Notes under the pieces: generated by a model
The model's database searches: none
Told to the model about the DNA's origin: nothing
The model's input: only the letters and a program-made list of their open reading frames with translations
Position numbers and translations under genes: made by a program
NCBI RefSeq assembly: GCF_001050135.1
Contig: NZ_CP012040.1
Span: 5,721,001 to 5,785,000, forward strand
Length of the DNA stretch: 64,000 bases
DNA from: Cyclobacterium amurskyense
GTDB taxonomy: Bacteria; Bacteroidota; Bacteroidia; Cytophagales; Cyclobacteriaceae
Reading direction: 5' to 3'
In this document: positions 17,138 to 26,904 of the stretch, piece after piece
How positions within the stretch are numbered: the first letter of the stretch is position 1
Layout of the letters: each line of letters starts with the position of its first letter

Positions 17138-18196
17138 TTAAAAAAATTTCAATTGTCCATTGCCTTTAAATTGACTGAAGTCGAGGGAAGGCATTTTTGA
17201 CTCCTTAGGGAGGTATTTCCTAATAGAAAGCTGCACCAAATCCGAAATCGATTTTGCTAACACTCCTTCACCTTTAATCCTTCTACCCCATTCTGTATCA
17301 TTGGCTTTGCCACCATGCAATGCTTCTATTTGATGCATTACTTTATCAGTTCTATCAGGAAAATGCTCTTCCATCCAGTTTCTAAATAATTCTTTCACCT
17401 GACCATTCAACCTGACTACGGTATACCCCACTTTCCTAGCACCGGCTTCGGCCGCTAATTGGATAATTTGCGGAATAGCTTCAGTATTAATGCCAGGAAT
17501 AATCGGCGCAACCATAATGCCAGAAGGTATTCCAAGCTCAGAAAATTTACGAATCAATTCAATTTTCTTTTGCGCTACGGCTGTTCTAGGCTCAAGAAGT
17601 AACTTCAGTTTATTGTCCAGGTGATTGATGGAAAAATAGACATGCACCAGATTTCTTTCAGACAGTGCTTTTAAAATATCTGTGTCTCGTTCTATAAGGC
17701 TGTTTTTAGTAATCACACTTACAGGATGCCTGTATTCAAGACATGTTTCAAGGATTTTCCGTGTGAGTTTATACTTGCTTTCCGCAGGTTGGTAGCAATC
17801 TGTATTCCCTGAAAGCATGATGGTCTGTGGCTGATAATTCTTTTTTTCGAATTGTTTTTTCAGCTGGGTAGGAAGGTCAGTTTTTACCAGAATATTGGTT
17901 TCAAAACCTAATCCTGAATCATAACCCCAATTTTGATGTGAGTTTCTAGCGTAACAATAGATACAGCCGTGCTCGCATCCCTGGTAGGGATTTACAGAGT
18001 AATTCAGCGGCAAATCAGGACTATCATTGACACTAAGTGCTGATTTTGTGTTGACATTTATAAATTTGGTGGGAGGATTTTCCTCATATTCAGGAAGATC
18101 AATTCCTTCAATGTGCTCCTGTACCAGACTGGCTTTTTCATACTTATTACCCGGCTGATGTCCCGTACCTCTTCCCTTAAAATCCGCAGCTTTCAT
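17138..18196 (-). CDS. PA0069-family radical SAM protein
   Basis: The protein carries the radical SAM cluster motif CEHGCIYCYAR (CxxxCxxC) near residue 85 and the family phrases SVNPYQGCEHGCIYCYARN, IMLSGNTDCYQPAE and VHVYFSINHLDNKL. It resembles spore photoproduct lyase (SplB-like) proteins of the PA0069 group, whose substrate is unknown. I place the start at ATG 18196 (MKAADFKGRGTGHQP); the in-frame codon three triplets earlier is a TTG. It appears to form an operon with the DUF3253 gene downstream. Confidence 0.88.
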   Translation of the reverse strand: MKAADFKGRGTGHQPGNKYEKASLVQEHIEGIDLPEYEENPPTKFINVNTKSALSVNDSPDLPLNYSVNPYQGCEHGCIYCYARNSHQNWGYDSGLGFETNILVKTDLPTQLKKQFEKKNYQPQTIMLSGNTDCYQPAESKYKLTRKILETCLEYRHPVSVITKNSLIERDTDILKALSERNLVHVYFSINHLDNKLKLLLEPRTAVAQKKIELIRKFSELGIPSGIMVAPIIPGINTEAIPQIIQLAAEAGARKVGYTVVRLNGQVKELFRNWMEEHFPDRTDKVMHQIEALHGGKANDTEWGRRIKGEGVLAKSISDLVQLSIRKYLPKESKMPSLDFSQFKGNGQLKFF

Positions 18197-18233
18197 AGGG
18201 AGCAATGTATAAAAATAGCAGTAAAAAACCTTA

Positions 18234-18779
18234 TCAGGTATTACAAACCATGATAAAAGCTGGAGGGAAATTCTTCAGCGTAAATGCCGTCTTTATGGTA
18301 CTAAAATGCATTGCAAACTGAAAGCGCAATAAATAAGAGTAGCAAATCTGAATAAAGAAACCACTAGGTTTGAGCATCAAGCTGCTTTTCTCGTAAATGG
18401 CAGTTCTTGATTCTTTTGCAATAAGGCTAAAAGGTAGAGAGGATAAAATTAAATCTACCGGATTACCTCCAAGGTGCTGATCCATATTTTCTGCTGAGTC
18501 ACAAATTATGACAACATTGTCTGAACCATATTGCTTTTTCAGATTTTCGCAAAAATGCTCACTAATCTCAAAAACATAAAGCACCGCATCTTTATCCATC
18601 CGTTCGATAATACCTTTGGTAATGCTTCCGTCTCCTCCTCCAAGCTCCACAATGACCTTCGCACCTTTGAAATTAGCAAAGGACAGCATCTTATTTACCA
18701 AAGACTTTGAACTAAATGTTACAGCGCCAGTAGTTTTAATATTGACAAACAATTCTTTAAAAAGCGAACTTTTATTCAT
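18234..18779 (-). CDS. Class I SAM-dependent methyltransferase, phospholipid N-methyltransferase-like
   Basis: This 181-residue protein has the SAM-binding motif VIVELGGGDGSITKGIIERM and a motif II-like VLYVFEISEHFCENLKKQ. It begins FKELFVNIKTTGAVTFSSKS, which recalls the PmtA/rRNA adenine dimethylase-like group (FLREFLKNPxxTGAVxPSS). LDLILSSLPFS-type residues occupy the motif IV site (VDLILSSLPFSLI). Membrane lipid methylation is the best-known role of this subgroup, but the substrate here is not settled by sequence. A 37-base gap separates it from the radical SAM gene. Confidence 0.75.
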   Translation of the reverse strand: MNKSSLFKELFVNIKTTGAVTFSSKSLVNKMLSFANFKGAKVIVELGGGDGSITKGIIERMDKDAVLYVFEISEHFCENLKKQYGSDNVVIICDSAENMDQHLGGNPVDLILSSLPFSLIAKESRTAIYEKSSLMLKPSGFFIQICYSYLLRFQFAMHFSTIKTAFTLKNFPPAFIMVCNT

Positions 18780-19049
18780 TAGTTAATTGAATTAAACCAG
18801 GGTTGAGCTTTAAAACCTTCTGCAATTGAATTTTATAAATATTTAAATACCATCACAAATTTCAAAGTTACTAAAATCAACTTCATAAAATTCATTTTAT
18901 TTCAAAAAAAGAAAAATTCATTTTGATAAAACGAAGTAAACTTGCCAAGAACCATTCTCGGGACAAATACCAACATTTAACAAATAACTATTCAAATATT
19001 GAGTATTAAACCTTAATTTTAGCTTTTAGTTACGCACAAAACACTAAAA

Positions 19050-20732
19050 ATGAAGTCGAAAAAACAACTCATTTTATCTAATTTTGCTGTCTTTTTTGCT
19101 TGCATGCTTTTAATTCTAGGCCCTGCACGAGCTCAAAGCGACAGAAATGGAGACAGGAGGGTTACCTCCAGTTATTTCATTTCGAACGCCACAGTGATTC
19201 CTACAGCCGGTAAAATTCACCGCAATTATGATATTGTCTTCAAAGATGGTATCATCACTCAAATAGGAAAAAACCTAACGGTACCCAAAGATTCAAAAGA
19301 AATAAAAGGGGAATCCCTTTTCGTTTATCCCGGATTTATTGATTTGGGAAACCAATTAGGCGTTCAGCCACCAGAGCTTCCTGATAGGCCCAGTGATTTT
19401 GACACCTCTAACCCAATCCCGGAATTGGCGGGAATCCACCCTCAGTTTTCCTCAGCAGACCATTATAAGTTTTCCGAAAGTGATGAAAATGAAATGAGAA
19501 AACTCGGTTTCACCATTGCTCAAAAAATACCAGTAGGAAATGGAATGTTACCTGGAACGACTACTATAGTCATTTATGGGCATGAGAAAAATAATAACCT
19601 GCTTAAAGAAGATAAATCTCTGTATTTTCAATTCAATACTGTAGGCGGTGTTTACCCACATACCAAGTTAGCTGTAATGGCGAAGTGGAGAGATCTTTTC
19701 CAAAACGCAGTTCTTTATCAGGAACATACTGCTATATATGAGAAAAATAAATTAGTGAAGAGGGTCACAACAGATCCGGTATTAGAGGCATTGATTCCTG
19801 TAACTCAGAATCAGAAAACGCTCTTGGTAGCCGGTAGAAATGAATTGGATGTTCGAAGGGCCCTGAAAATGCAAGAAGATAATAACTTTAAACTTATTTT
19901 ACTTGGAGTAAATGAGGGACCAGAACTTATCCCCATCCTTAAATCCAAACAAGTTGGGGTAATACTAAAACTTGCACTAACTGATGACAATTTCTTAGAA
20001 GGCCTGGAAGGTGAGGAACAAGGAAAGGATTACGAGGAAAGGCTTAAAAAAGGCCAAGAAGCCTATCTTGAATCCTTGCGTTTAGCTTCGAAGTACGAAA
20101 AAGAGGGAATCCCATTTGCATTTACCAGCTTGGATTTAGATAAAAAGGATTTTTTCAGTAACCTAAAACTTATGGTAAGCAATGGGCTTTCCAAAGATGT
20201 TGCCCTTGCAGCCTTGACCAGCAATCCTGCAAAACTTCTTGGTATCGAATCCATTAGCGGTAGCATTGCGCCGGGAAAAATGGCCAATATGGTAATTATG
20301 ACAGACAGTCTCTTTTCTAAAGATGGAAAAGTATCAATGGTTGTTAGTGATGGTTACTTGTTTGATTACACTGAAGAAAACAGCCCGGAAAAACCCGGAA
20401 ATCAGGTTTGGACCTATGCCGCGGAAACCCCTGTAGGCCAATCGAAAGGCAGCTGGGAATTTTTTAAGAAAAACGAGCAATGGAATGGCACTGTCTCCTA
20501 TGACAGTCCTAAAGGAACTGGAATCAAAAAGACTAAAATGGAAAACCTGGAGCTTAAAGACGATTCTTTGTCTTTTTCCTTTAAGGTTGAAACCGAAGAG
20601 GCTGTTTTAGATGTAACGGTAACAGGCACTATTAATGAAAACAAGTTTGAAGGCAGTATGGACATTTCAGGTTATAACCAATTTACCGTACAGGCTACTA
20701 AAAAAGAAAAACCGAATAACAACCATGAATAA
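19050..20732 (+). CDS. Secreted amidohydrolase-like protein lacking metal ligands
   Basis: A 560-residue protein with a signal peptide (to about residue 29, ending PARAQS) and an amidohydrolase-superfamily barrel. It follows the family pattern GIITQIGKNLTV, YPGFIDLGNQLG and GSIAPGKMANMVIM. The usual PGxIDxHxH site reads PGFIDLGNQLG, so the HxH pair is lost. The later His and Asp sites are also replaced (LVAGRNELDV, LLGVNEG, FTSLDLDK). A beta-sandwich-like C-terminal extension (about 450-560) is extra. It overlaps the next gene by 8 bases. It is probably a non-catalytic partner of the active paralogue downstream. Confidence 0.85.
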   Translation: MKSKKQLILSNFAVFFACMLLILGPARAQSDRNGDRRVTSSYFISNATVIPTAGKIHRNYDIVFKDGIITQIGKNLTVPKDSKEIKGESLFVYPGFIDLGNQLGVQPPELPDRPSDFDTSNPIPELAGIHPQFSSADHYKFSESDENEMRKLGFTIAQKIPVGNGMLPGTTTIVIYGHEKNNNLLKEDKSLYFQFNTVGGVYPHTKLAVMAKWRDLFQNAVLYQEHTAIYEKNKLVKRVTTDPVLEALIPVTQNQKTLLVAGRNELDVRRALKMQEDNNFKLILLGVNEGPELIPILKSKQVGVILKLALTDDNFLEGLEGEEQGKDYEERLKKGQEAYLESLRLASKYEKEGIPFAFTSLDLDKKDFFSNLKLMVSNGLSKDVALAALTSNPAKLLGIESISGSIAPGKMANMVIMTDSLFSKDGKVSMVVSDGYLFDYTEENSPEKPGNQVWTYAAETPVGQSKGSWEFFKKNEQWNGTVSYDSPKGTGIKKTKMENLELKDDSLSFSFKVETEEAVLDVTVTGTINENKFEGSMDISGYNQFTVQATKKEKPNNNHE

Positions 20733-22095
20733 GAAAAGACAGTTACTGGCTGGTTTATTAATTTGGTTGAGCGTGCAAGTCTCTGCGCAGGAGAATCAAT
20801 CAGGAGATGTATTGATAAAAAATGCCCAGGTTATTACTATAACCAACGGTACATTGGATAACACAGATGTTTTGGTTAAAAATGGCATCATCGCAGAAAT
20901 CGGAACCAATCTAAAAGCATCAAAAAACACCAAGACAGTGGATGCTTCAGGACAATTTTTAATGCCTGGGATCATTGATGCGCATTCCCACCTTGCCCTT
21001 GAAATCATCAATGAAGCCAGCAGTCCGATCACTGCGGAAGTTCAAATGAGCGATGTTATCGACCCATATGATATTTCAATCTATAGGGCTTTGGCAGGAG
21101 GCACCACCATCTCTCATGCCATGCATGGATCTGCAAACGTAATTGGTGGACAAAACGTGACCTTAAAACATCGCTATGGAACCCATGATCCAGATAGGCT
21201 AATAATGCAAGAAGCTCCAAGAACAATTAAATTTGCCTTGGGAGAAAATCCAACACGGGTACATGGCATAGGGAAAAACCTTCAACCCCGATCCAGAATG
21301 GGTGTAGAGGCAGTCATAAGAAATGGTTTTGAAGAAGCTCTACAATACAAATCCGCCTGGGAAAAATGGAACAAGGAAAAGCAGAAAAAAGAAATTACTA
21401 CTGCCCCGCCAAAATACAATACCAGACTGCAAACACTCGTGGATATATTGGATGGCAAAATAATCATTCATTGTCATTCTTACCGGGCAGATGAAATCTA
21501 CATGCTGATCCAAGTATGCCAAGAATACGGTATTGACAAAATCGTGTTTTCACATGTCAATGAAGGGTTTAAAGTAGCCCCTGAACTGGCAAAATACACC
21601 ATGGGAGCTTCGGTATTTTCTGATTGGTGGGCTTATAAGTTTGAGGTTTACTATTCCACTGCCTACAATGCAGCAATCCTAACCAAAAATGGCGTAGTGA
21701 CCTCAATTAATTCAGACTCAGATGAACTCATCCGGCACCTTTACCATGAAGCAGCTAAAACACAGCGGTATGGAGGGCTTACCGATGAAGAAGCATTGTC
21801 TTTGATAACTATCAACCCCGCCAAACAATTGGGCATTGATAAATACGTAGGCTCTATAGAGGTAGGCAAACAGGCTGACCTGGTTTTATTTGACAAGCAT
21901 CCGCTTTCTATTTACGCCATCCCGCAGATGACCTGGGTAGATGGAATTAAGTATTTTGATAGGAATACAGATCAAGCTGACCAAAGGTTAAAAATCAACC
22001 TTAAAAGATCTCTTGACCCATATCGTATAAGCAGCGGAACACATAACTGCATGCAAGACGCTCAAGCGTTGTTTACTGAAAACCACCACCATTAA
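20725..22095 (+). CDS. Secreted amidohydrolase, catalytically competent (imidazolonepropionase-like)
   Basis: Start chosen at ATG 20725, which overlaps the previous stop by 8 bases and yields a signal peptide (MNKKRQLLAGLLIWLSVQVS, then AQE). All metal-site motifs are present: MPGIIDAHSHLAL (HxH), KIIIHCHSYRADE and KIVFSHVNEG (two His), and TSINSDSDELIRHLYHE (Asp). This is the imidazolonepropionase/dipeptidase-like branch of the amidohydrolase superfamily, probably acting in the periplasm on a cyclic amide or dipeptide. It is flanked on both sides by paralogues that have lost these residues. Confidence 0.87.
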   Translation: MNKKRQLLAGLLIWLSVQVSAQENQSGDVLIKNAQVITITNGTLDNTDVLVKNGIIAEIGTNLKASKNTKTVDASGQFLMPGIIDAHSHLALEIINEASSPITAEVQMSDVIDPYDISIYRALAGGTTISHAMHGSANVIGGQNVTLKHRYGTHDPDRLIMQEAPRTIKFALGENPTRVHGIGKNLQPRSRMGVEAVIRNGFEEALQYKSAWEKWNKEKQKKEITTAPPKYNTRLQTLVDILDGKIIIHCHSYRADEIYMLIQVCQEYGIDKIVFSHVNEGFKVAPELAKYTMGASVFSDWWAYKFEVYYSTAYNAAILTKNGVVTSINSDSDELIRHLYHEAAKTQRYGGLTDEEALSLITINPAKQLGIDKYVGSIEVGKQADLVLFDKHPLSIYAIPQMTWVDGIKYFDRNTDQADQRLKINLKRSLDPYRISSGTHNCMQDAQALFTENHHH

Positions 22096-22146
22096 TAGTT
22101 GAAAATGAAAAGGCAAGTCAATTTCCTTTATTATAGAAGGGTTCAA

Positions 22147-23436
22147 ATGAAAAAATTAAACCTATTAATTTGGTGTTGTTGTTTACTCCTTAGTCAAAGC
22201 CTTATGGCCCAGATAGAAGGAGAAGTAATAAAACCATACAAAGCCAACTTCCTTCTCACCAATGCTAAAATCTATACGGTCACCAAAGGTATTCTGGAAG
22301 ACCATGATTTGCTCATTGAAGATGGTTTAATCAAGGCTATAGGTAAAAATATTCCTCAGCAAAACCACACCGTCATCGACTGCACTGGAAAGTCATTGTA
22401 TCCTGGATTTATAGACAGTGGAACAAGCTTAGGGATTGTAGAGGTAAATTCATTAAAGGAAACCCAGGATTATATGGAACTGGGAAAAGTAACCCCTCAA
22501 ATGCAAGCCTTAACGGCTGTTAATCCTAATGGAGTAGCCATACCTGTAACAAGGGTAAGCGGAGTTACCACAGTGCTTACACAACCTAGAGGTGGCCACT
22601 TCCCTGGAACTGCAGCATTAATCAATCTCAATGGTTATACACCTGGGCAGATGTTTGGCGGGTTTAAGGGAGTAATCATGAATTACCCTTCTGCAGTAAG
22701 ATCAGGAAGTAACGACACTAGATCTTTAGAGGACTTGCAAAAAACAGCAACAAAAAACCTGGATGAAATAAACAAACTTTGGGAAAAAGCCGCTACCTAC
22801 CTTGCTATTAAAAGCAAAGGAGGAGAATTGGAATACTACCCCGAAATGGAGCAACTCTCTAGGGTTTTAAACAAAGAACTACCCCTTCTAATAGAAGTAA
22901 ACGCTGCCAAAGACATTGTTTCAGCATTGGAATGGATCAAAGAAAAAGATGTAAATGTTGTACTTACTGGAGTGGCTGAAGGATGGAAAGTTGCAGATAA
23001 AATTGCAGCAGCAGGTGTTCCCGTAATCACAGGCCCAGTCTTGACCTTGCCTAGCAGAGACTCGGACAATTACGATGCCTCCTACAATAATCCGGCTTTG
23101 CTTCAAAAAGCTGGGGTCAAAGTAGCTTTGCGGACAATGGAAGCCGAAAACGTAAGAAACCTGCCTTTTAATGCTGGTTTTGCTGCGGCTTACGGAATGG
23201 GAATCACCGAGGCATTAAAAGCCATTACCATCATTCCTGCCGAAATATTTGGAGTTGATGACAGTTTGGGCTCTTTGGAAGAAGGCAAGAAAGCTAGCCT
23301 CTTTATCTCAGACGGAGATCCATTTGAACCAAAAACTCAAATCCATCAGGTGTTTATTGATGGGTACAGAATACCCATGACCAATAGACATATCAGGCTA
23401 TACCAGGAATTTCTTGAAAGAGAAATGCAGCCCTAG
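22147..23436 (+). CDS. Secreted amidohydrolase-like protein, second degenerate paralogue
   Basis: The start at ATG 22147 gives a clear signal peptide (MKKLNLLIWCCCLLLSQSLM then AQIE); upstream in-frame TTG 22099 and ATG 22105 are less likely. The protein has the amidohydrolase frame (NAKIYTVTKGILEDHDLLIE, SLYPGFIDSGTSLG, GSLEEGKKASLFISDGDP). Every metal ligand is replaced: SGTSLG for DxHxH, LIEVNAA for the first His strand, LTGVAEG for SHVNEG, and RTMEAEN for the Asp site. Together with the first gene it brackets the active enzyme. Confidence 0.85.
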   Translation: MKKLNLLIWCCCLLLSQSLMAQIEGEVIKPYKANFLLTNAKIYTVTKGILEDHDLLIEDGLIKAIGKNIPQQNHTVIDCTGKSLYPGFIDSGTSLGIVEVNSLKETQDYMELGKVTPQMQALTAVNPNGVAIPVTRVSGVTTVLTQPRGGHFPGTAALINLNGYTPGQMFGGFKGVIMNYPSAVRSGSNDTRSLEDLQKTATKNLDEINKLWEKAATYLAIKSKGGELEYYPEMEQLSRVLNKELPLLIEVNAAKDIVSALEWIKEKDVNVVLTGVAEGWKVADKIAAAGVPVITGPVLTLPSRDSDNYDASYNNPALLQKAGVKVALRTMEAENVRNLPFNAGFAAAYGMGITEALKAITIIPAEIFGVDDSLGSLEEGKKASLFISDGDPFEPKTQIHQVFIDGYRIPMTNRHIRLYQEFLEREMQP

Positions 23437-23501
23437 TTCCAGGGATTTTTCCGAACGCCAGGATCTGATCTATCTTATTTATCAAAAGTGAGCCTTGTTT
23501 C

Positions 23502-24662
23502 ATGAAAAACACATTCTATTTATATTTATTGTTGTTGGGAATCTTGTTTGCCTGCCAAAATGAAGACCAATCAGAAGAAATGACCATCCTCATCACTGAG
23601 GTCAAAGAGAAATATGCCCCGGATAAAAGGGTTGCCCTATTCGATGTCCAATGGGAAAATGGTATCCTAAGCGGTGAAACGAATTTACCTGAAGCTTATA
23701 AGGAGTTGACAGACAGGTTTAGTTCAAACAATATTTCATATACAGACTCCATCCAAATACTGCCTGATCCAGCACTGGGAAGTAAGAATTTAGCATTGGT
23801 GACCAATTCTGTGGCCAATATAAGAAGTGCCCCCAAGCACTCTGCTGAATTGGCTACACAAGCCCTGATGGGAACTCCATTAAATGTTTTGAAAGCAGAA
23901 GGTAGTTGGTACTTGGTACAAACCCCGGACGCATACTTATCATGGGTAGATGCCGCCGCCATAGTCCTGGTCGACCAAAACACCATGGACGAATGGCTTC
24001 AAAAAGAAAAAATTGTCGTCACTGAAATGATCAGCACGATTTATGAAAATGACAGTTTCGACCAAATTGTAAGTGATATTACCGCAGGGAACGTACTGAA
24101 ATTGCAGGGCTATGAAAATGGAAATTACCAGGTAATCCTTCCAGATCAACGCAGAGGAATTATAAAAGGAGATCAAGCCGTGACCTATGATACCTGGAAA
24201 AACAGTAGAAGTACAAGCGACAACAATCTCATTCAAACCGCCAAAAAAATGATGGGCGCCCCTTATTTATGGGGAGGAACTTCACCAAAAGGAGTAGACT
24301 GTAGTGGGTTTACCAAGACCATTTATTTTCTTAATGGCATGGTCATTCCTAGAGATGCTTCCCAGCAAGTCAATGAAGGAGAGCTCATTGACAATGATAA
24401 AAACTGGGACAATTTACAAGTAGGTGATTTGTTGTTTTTTGGGGTTCCCGCCACGGAAACAAGCAAAGAGCGTGTAGTACACGTAGGCATGTGGATTGGG
24501 GATGGACAATTCATTCACTCAAGAGGAAGAGTAAGAGTGAGTAGTTTTAACCCTGAAGATGAAAATTTTGACGCCCCTGAATTAGCCCGTTACTTAAGAA
24601 CCAAACGAATTCGAAACCAACCAAGTGAGCACATTCTCACTGTAGATCAGGTATTACAATAA
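23502..24662 (+). CDS. C40-family NlpC/P60 lipoprotein with SH3 domains
   Basis: A 386-residue lipoprotein (lipobox GILFAC, Cys18). SH3-like segments occupy the first 240 residues (NSVANIRSAPKHSAELATQA, YLSWVDAAAIV). A C-terminal NlpC/P60 domain carries YLWGGTSPKGVDCSGFTKTI with the catalytic Cys, VVHVGMWIGDGQFIHSRGR with the His, and the SRGRVRVSSF region. Such enzymes cut gamma-D-glutamyl-diamino acid bonds in peptidoglycan peptides (YkfC type). It follows the amidohydrolases in the same direction, which fits a role in breaking down recovered muropeptides. Confidence 0.9.
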   Translation: MKNTFYLYLLLLGILFACQNEDQSEEMTILITEVKEKYAPDKRVALFDVQWENGILSGETNLPEAYKELTDRFSSNNISYTDSIQILPDPALGSKNLALVTNSVANIRSAPKHSAELATQALMGTPLNVLKAEGSWYLVQTPDAYLSWVDAAAIVLVDQNTMDEWLQKEKIVVTEMISTIYENDSFDQIVSDITAGNVLKLQGYENGNYQVILPDQRRGIIKGDQAVTYDTWKNSRSTSDNNLIQTAKKMMGAPYLWGGTSPKGVDCSGFTKTIYFLNGMVIPRDASQQVNEGELIDNDKNWDNLQVGDLLFFGVPATETSKERVVHVGMWIGDGQFIHSRGRVRVSSFNPEDENFDAPELARYLRTKRIRNQPSEHILTVDQVLQ

Positions 24663-24673
24663 GTAAAACTACC

Positions 24674-26776
24674 ATGAAAAAATTACTCTTTTTCTTTTTC
24701 ACCATAGGCTTAGCTTCAAACTTGTTTGCACAAAAACAAATGAATGGCTATTCTGAAAGTGAAACCAAGCAACAGAATACCATCGAGGATTTATTTTTAG
24801 ACATGGTGGATTTCCCTGGCTATAAAGACCATTTAATCACCATCACTGCCCATCCTCATACAGCGGGTTCTAAGGCCAATGAAGAGGTAAGGGACTACCT
24901 GATTAAAACAATGGAAGGGGCGGATCTAGAGACCACCTTATATCCCTACGATGTGTATATTCCAAAGGATCCTGGAACTTCTGTAGTAGAAATTGTTACG
25001 CCTAAGCGAAAACCTTTAAATCAAAAGGAAGACATCATTTCTGGAAATCCTTATTCTTCACACCCAGAACTTCCTAAAGGCTGGAATGCCTATTCGGGTT
25101 CTGGGGAGGTAACTGCTGAGGTTGTATATGCCAACTATGGAACAAAGGAAGATTATGAAAAACTAGCAGAGCTAGGAATAGACATCCAAGGGAAAATAGT
25201 ACTGGCAAGGTATGGTAAAAATTTTCGTGGGTTCAAAGCTAAGTATGCTGAACAATACGGTGCTGCAGGTGTATTGATCTATACGGACCCAAGAGATTAT
25301 GGGTACAGCAAGGGATTGGTTTATCCTGAAGGCAATAATTACAATGAAAGTGCTATTCAAAGAGGGTCTGTATTGACAGAGTCATTTACAGGGGACCCTT
25401 TAACCCCTTTTGAACCAGCTCTTCCATTGGATGGAAAAACCAAAATCAAACGGTTGAATGTAAACGAAACAAGTTTACACACCATCCCAGTAACTCCTAT
25501 TGGCTATGGTGCTGCAGGAGAAATAATGGCATGGATGAAAGGCAAACCAGTTCCAGGAGCATGGCAAGGTGGATTACCTTACACCTATAGATTTGAGGGA
25601 GGCCCAGATTTAAAAGTCAGACTCGGCGTATCACAACCCAAAGAGTTTGTTCGAATCAACAATATAGTAGGTACCGTAAAAGGAAGTTTGTATCCCGATG
25701 AATGGATAATCTTAGGTTGCCATTATGATGCATGGGCATTTGGAGCTACTGATCCAGGTAGCGGAACAGCCATGCTATTGACCTTGTCAGAAGCACTTGG
25801 CAAGCTTGTCAAAGTAGGCCATAGACCTAAGAGATCCATCATGATTGCACATTGGGATGGTGAGGAATACGGAGTAATTGGTTCTACTGAATGGGTAGAG
25901 CAAATGAAAAAAGAACTGGGAACAAATGCTGTAGCTTATTTGAATTTTGACGCCGGTGTTTCAGGCAGAAGTTTCGGCGGTGCAGCAGCACCTAGTCTAA
26001 AGAAGATCATGACTGATGCGGCAAAAAAAGTAATTTACCCGGATTCTACCAAGACTGTTTTCGAAATGTGGTCAAAAGATGGTAAAAGCCTACCTATTGG
26101 TAATCTTGGTGGTGGTTCAGATCATATCGCTTTTTATATGCATGCGGGTGTTCCATCCATGAGCGGAGGAACAGGCGGAAAAACGCTTTATCATACCAAT
26201 TACGATGATTTCCTTTTCTATGAGAATTTTGTTGACCCAAGCTTAAAAATGGGAGGTGCAGTAGCACAATGGGCAGGAATCATGTCCTTGAAGCTGGCCA
26301 ATGCCACTCTTATCCCTTACGACTTGCCGCGCTATGCGCAAGACCTGAGCATGCATTTCACAACTGCTACTAACAAAATTAAAACCTATTATCCAGAATT
26401 CTCAGGTTTCAAAAAATCCGAATCCGCCATCAATACATTGGAAAAAACCACCAACGAATTAAGTAAAGCACTTCCCAAAGCAATCAATGAAGGTCGATTA
26501 AATGCAAAAGAAATAAAGCAGCTCAACACTGATTTGATCCAACTTGAAAAGAGTTTTCTTTATAAGGAAGGAATGCCCTTTGGCCCATGGTACCAGTCCT
26601 TGTATGCGTCAAATGACCCATACAGTGGCTACGCATCTTGGATCTTACCAGCCATTGAATATCAAATCGCCAATTCAAAAAAAGACCAATTAAGCCATTG
26701 GGACACAGTTTATGAAAAAGCCATTTTAAACCTTAATGAAAAAGTTAAGGCCATTGGTGAAAAAATTGAACAGTAG
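24674..26776 (+). CDS. Secreted M28 peptidase with PA and TFR dimerisation domains
   Basis: A 700-residue secreted glutamate carboxypeptidase II-like protein. Order: a signal peptide (to about residue 19, LFAQK), a protease-associated domain (about 130-270, IVLARYGKNFRGFKAKYAE), and the M28 core. The core has the zinc ligands in order: GCHYDAWAFGATDPGSG, DGEEYGVIGSTEW, LNFDAGVSG and GGGSDHIAFY. A transferrin-receptor-like helical dimerisation domain is at the C-terminus (about 580-700). It is an aminopeptidase or carboxypeptidase acting outside the cytoplasm. The gene ends the hydrolase run and is followed by a strong terminator. Confidence 0.92.
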   Translation: MKKLLFFFFTIGLASNLFAQKQMNGYSESETKQQNTIEDLFLDMVDFPGYKDHLITITAHPHTAGSKANEEVRDYLIKTMEGADLETTLYPYDVYIPKDPGTSVVEIVTPKRKPLNQKEDIISGNPYSSHPELPKGWNAYSGSGEVTAEVVYANYGTKEDYEKLAELGIDIQGKIVLARYGKNFRGFKAKYAEQYGAAGVLIYTDPRDYGYSKGLVYPEGNNYNESAIQRGSVLTESFTGDPLTPFEPALPLDGKTKIKRLNVNETSLHTIPVTPIGYGAAGEIMAWMKGKPVPGAWQGGLPYTYRFEGGPDLKVRLGVSQPKEFVRINNIVGTVKGSLYPDEWIILGCHYDAWAFGATDPGSGTAMLLTLSEALGKLVKVGHRPKRSIMIAHWDGEEYGVIGSTEWVEQMKKELGTNAVAYLNFDAGVSGRSFGGAAAPSLKKIMTDAAKKVIYPDSTKTVFEMWSKDGKSLPIGNLGGGSDHIAFYMHAGVPSMSGGTGGKTLYHTNYDDFLFYENFVDPSLKMGGAVAQWAGIMSLKLANATLIPYDLPRYAQDLSMHFTTATNKIKTYYPEFSGFKKSESAINTLEKTTNELSKALPKAINEGRLNAKEIKQLNTDLIQLEKSFLYKEGMPFGPWYQSLYASNDPYSGYASWILPAIEYQIANSKKDQLSHWDTVYEKAILNLNEKVKAIGEKIEQ

Positions 26777-26851
26777 ATAATTACAGCCTTATTCCAAGAC
26801 CTTAAAAAAGGCATGCTTAGTATACTCAAATCATAGAATTATTTAATACAA

Positions 26852-26884
26852 AACCCCGGATAAAACCCGGGGTTATTTTGTTTT
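26852..26884 (+). terminator. Intrinsic terminator after the M28 gene
   Basis: A perfect 8-bp stem AACCCCGG (26852-26859) / CCGGGGTT (26867-26874) with a 7-base loop is followed by ATTTTGTTTT. It closes the plus-strand hydrolase operon. Confidence 0.85.
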
Positions 26885-26904
26885 AAGCCTTTTTCACTTT
26901 GTTG

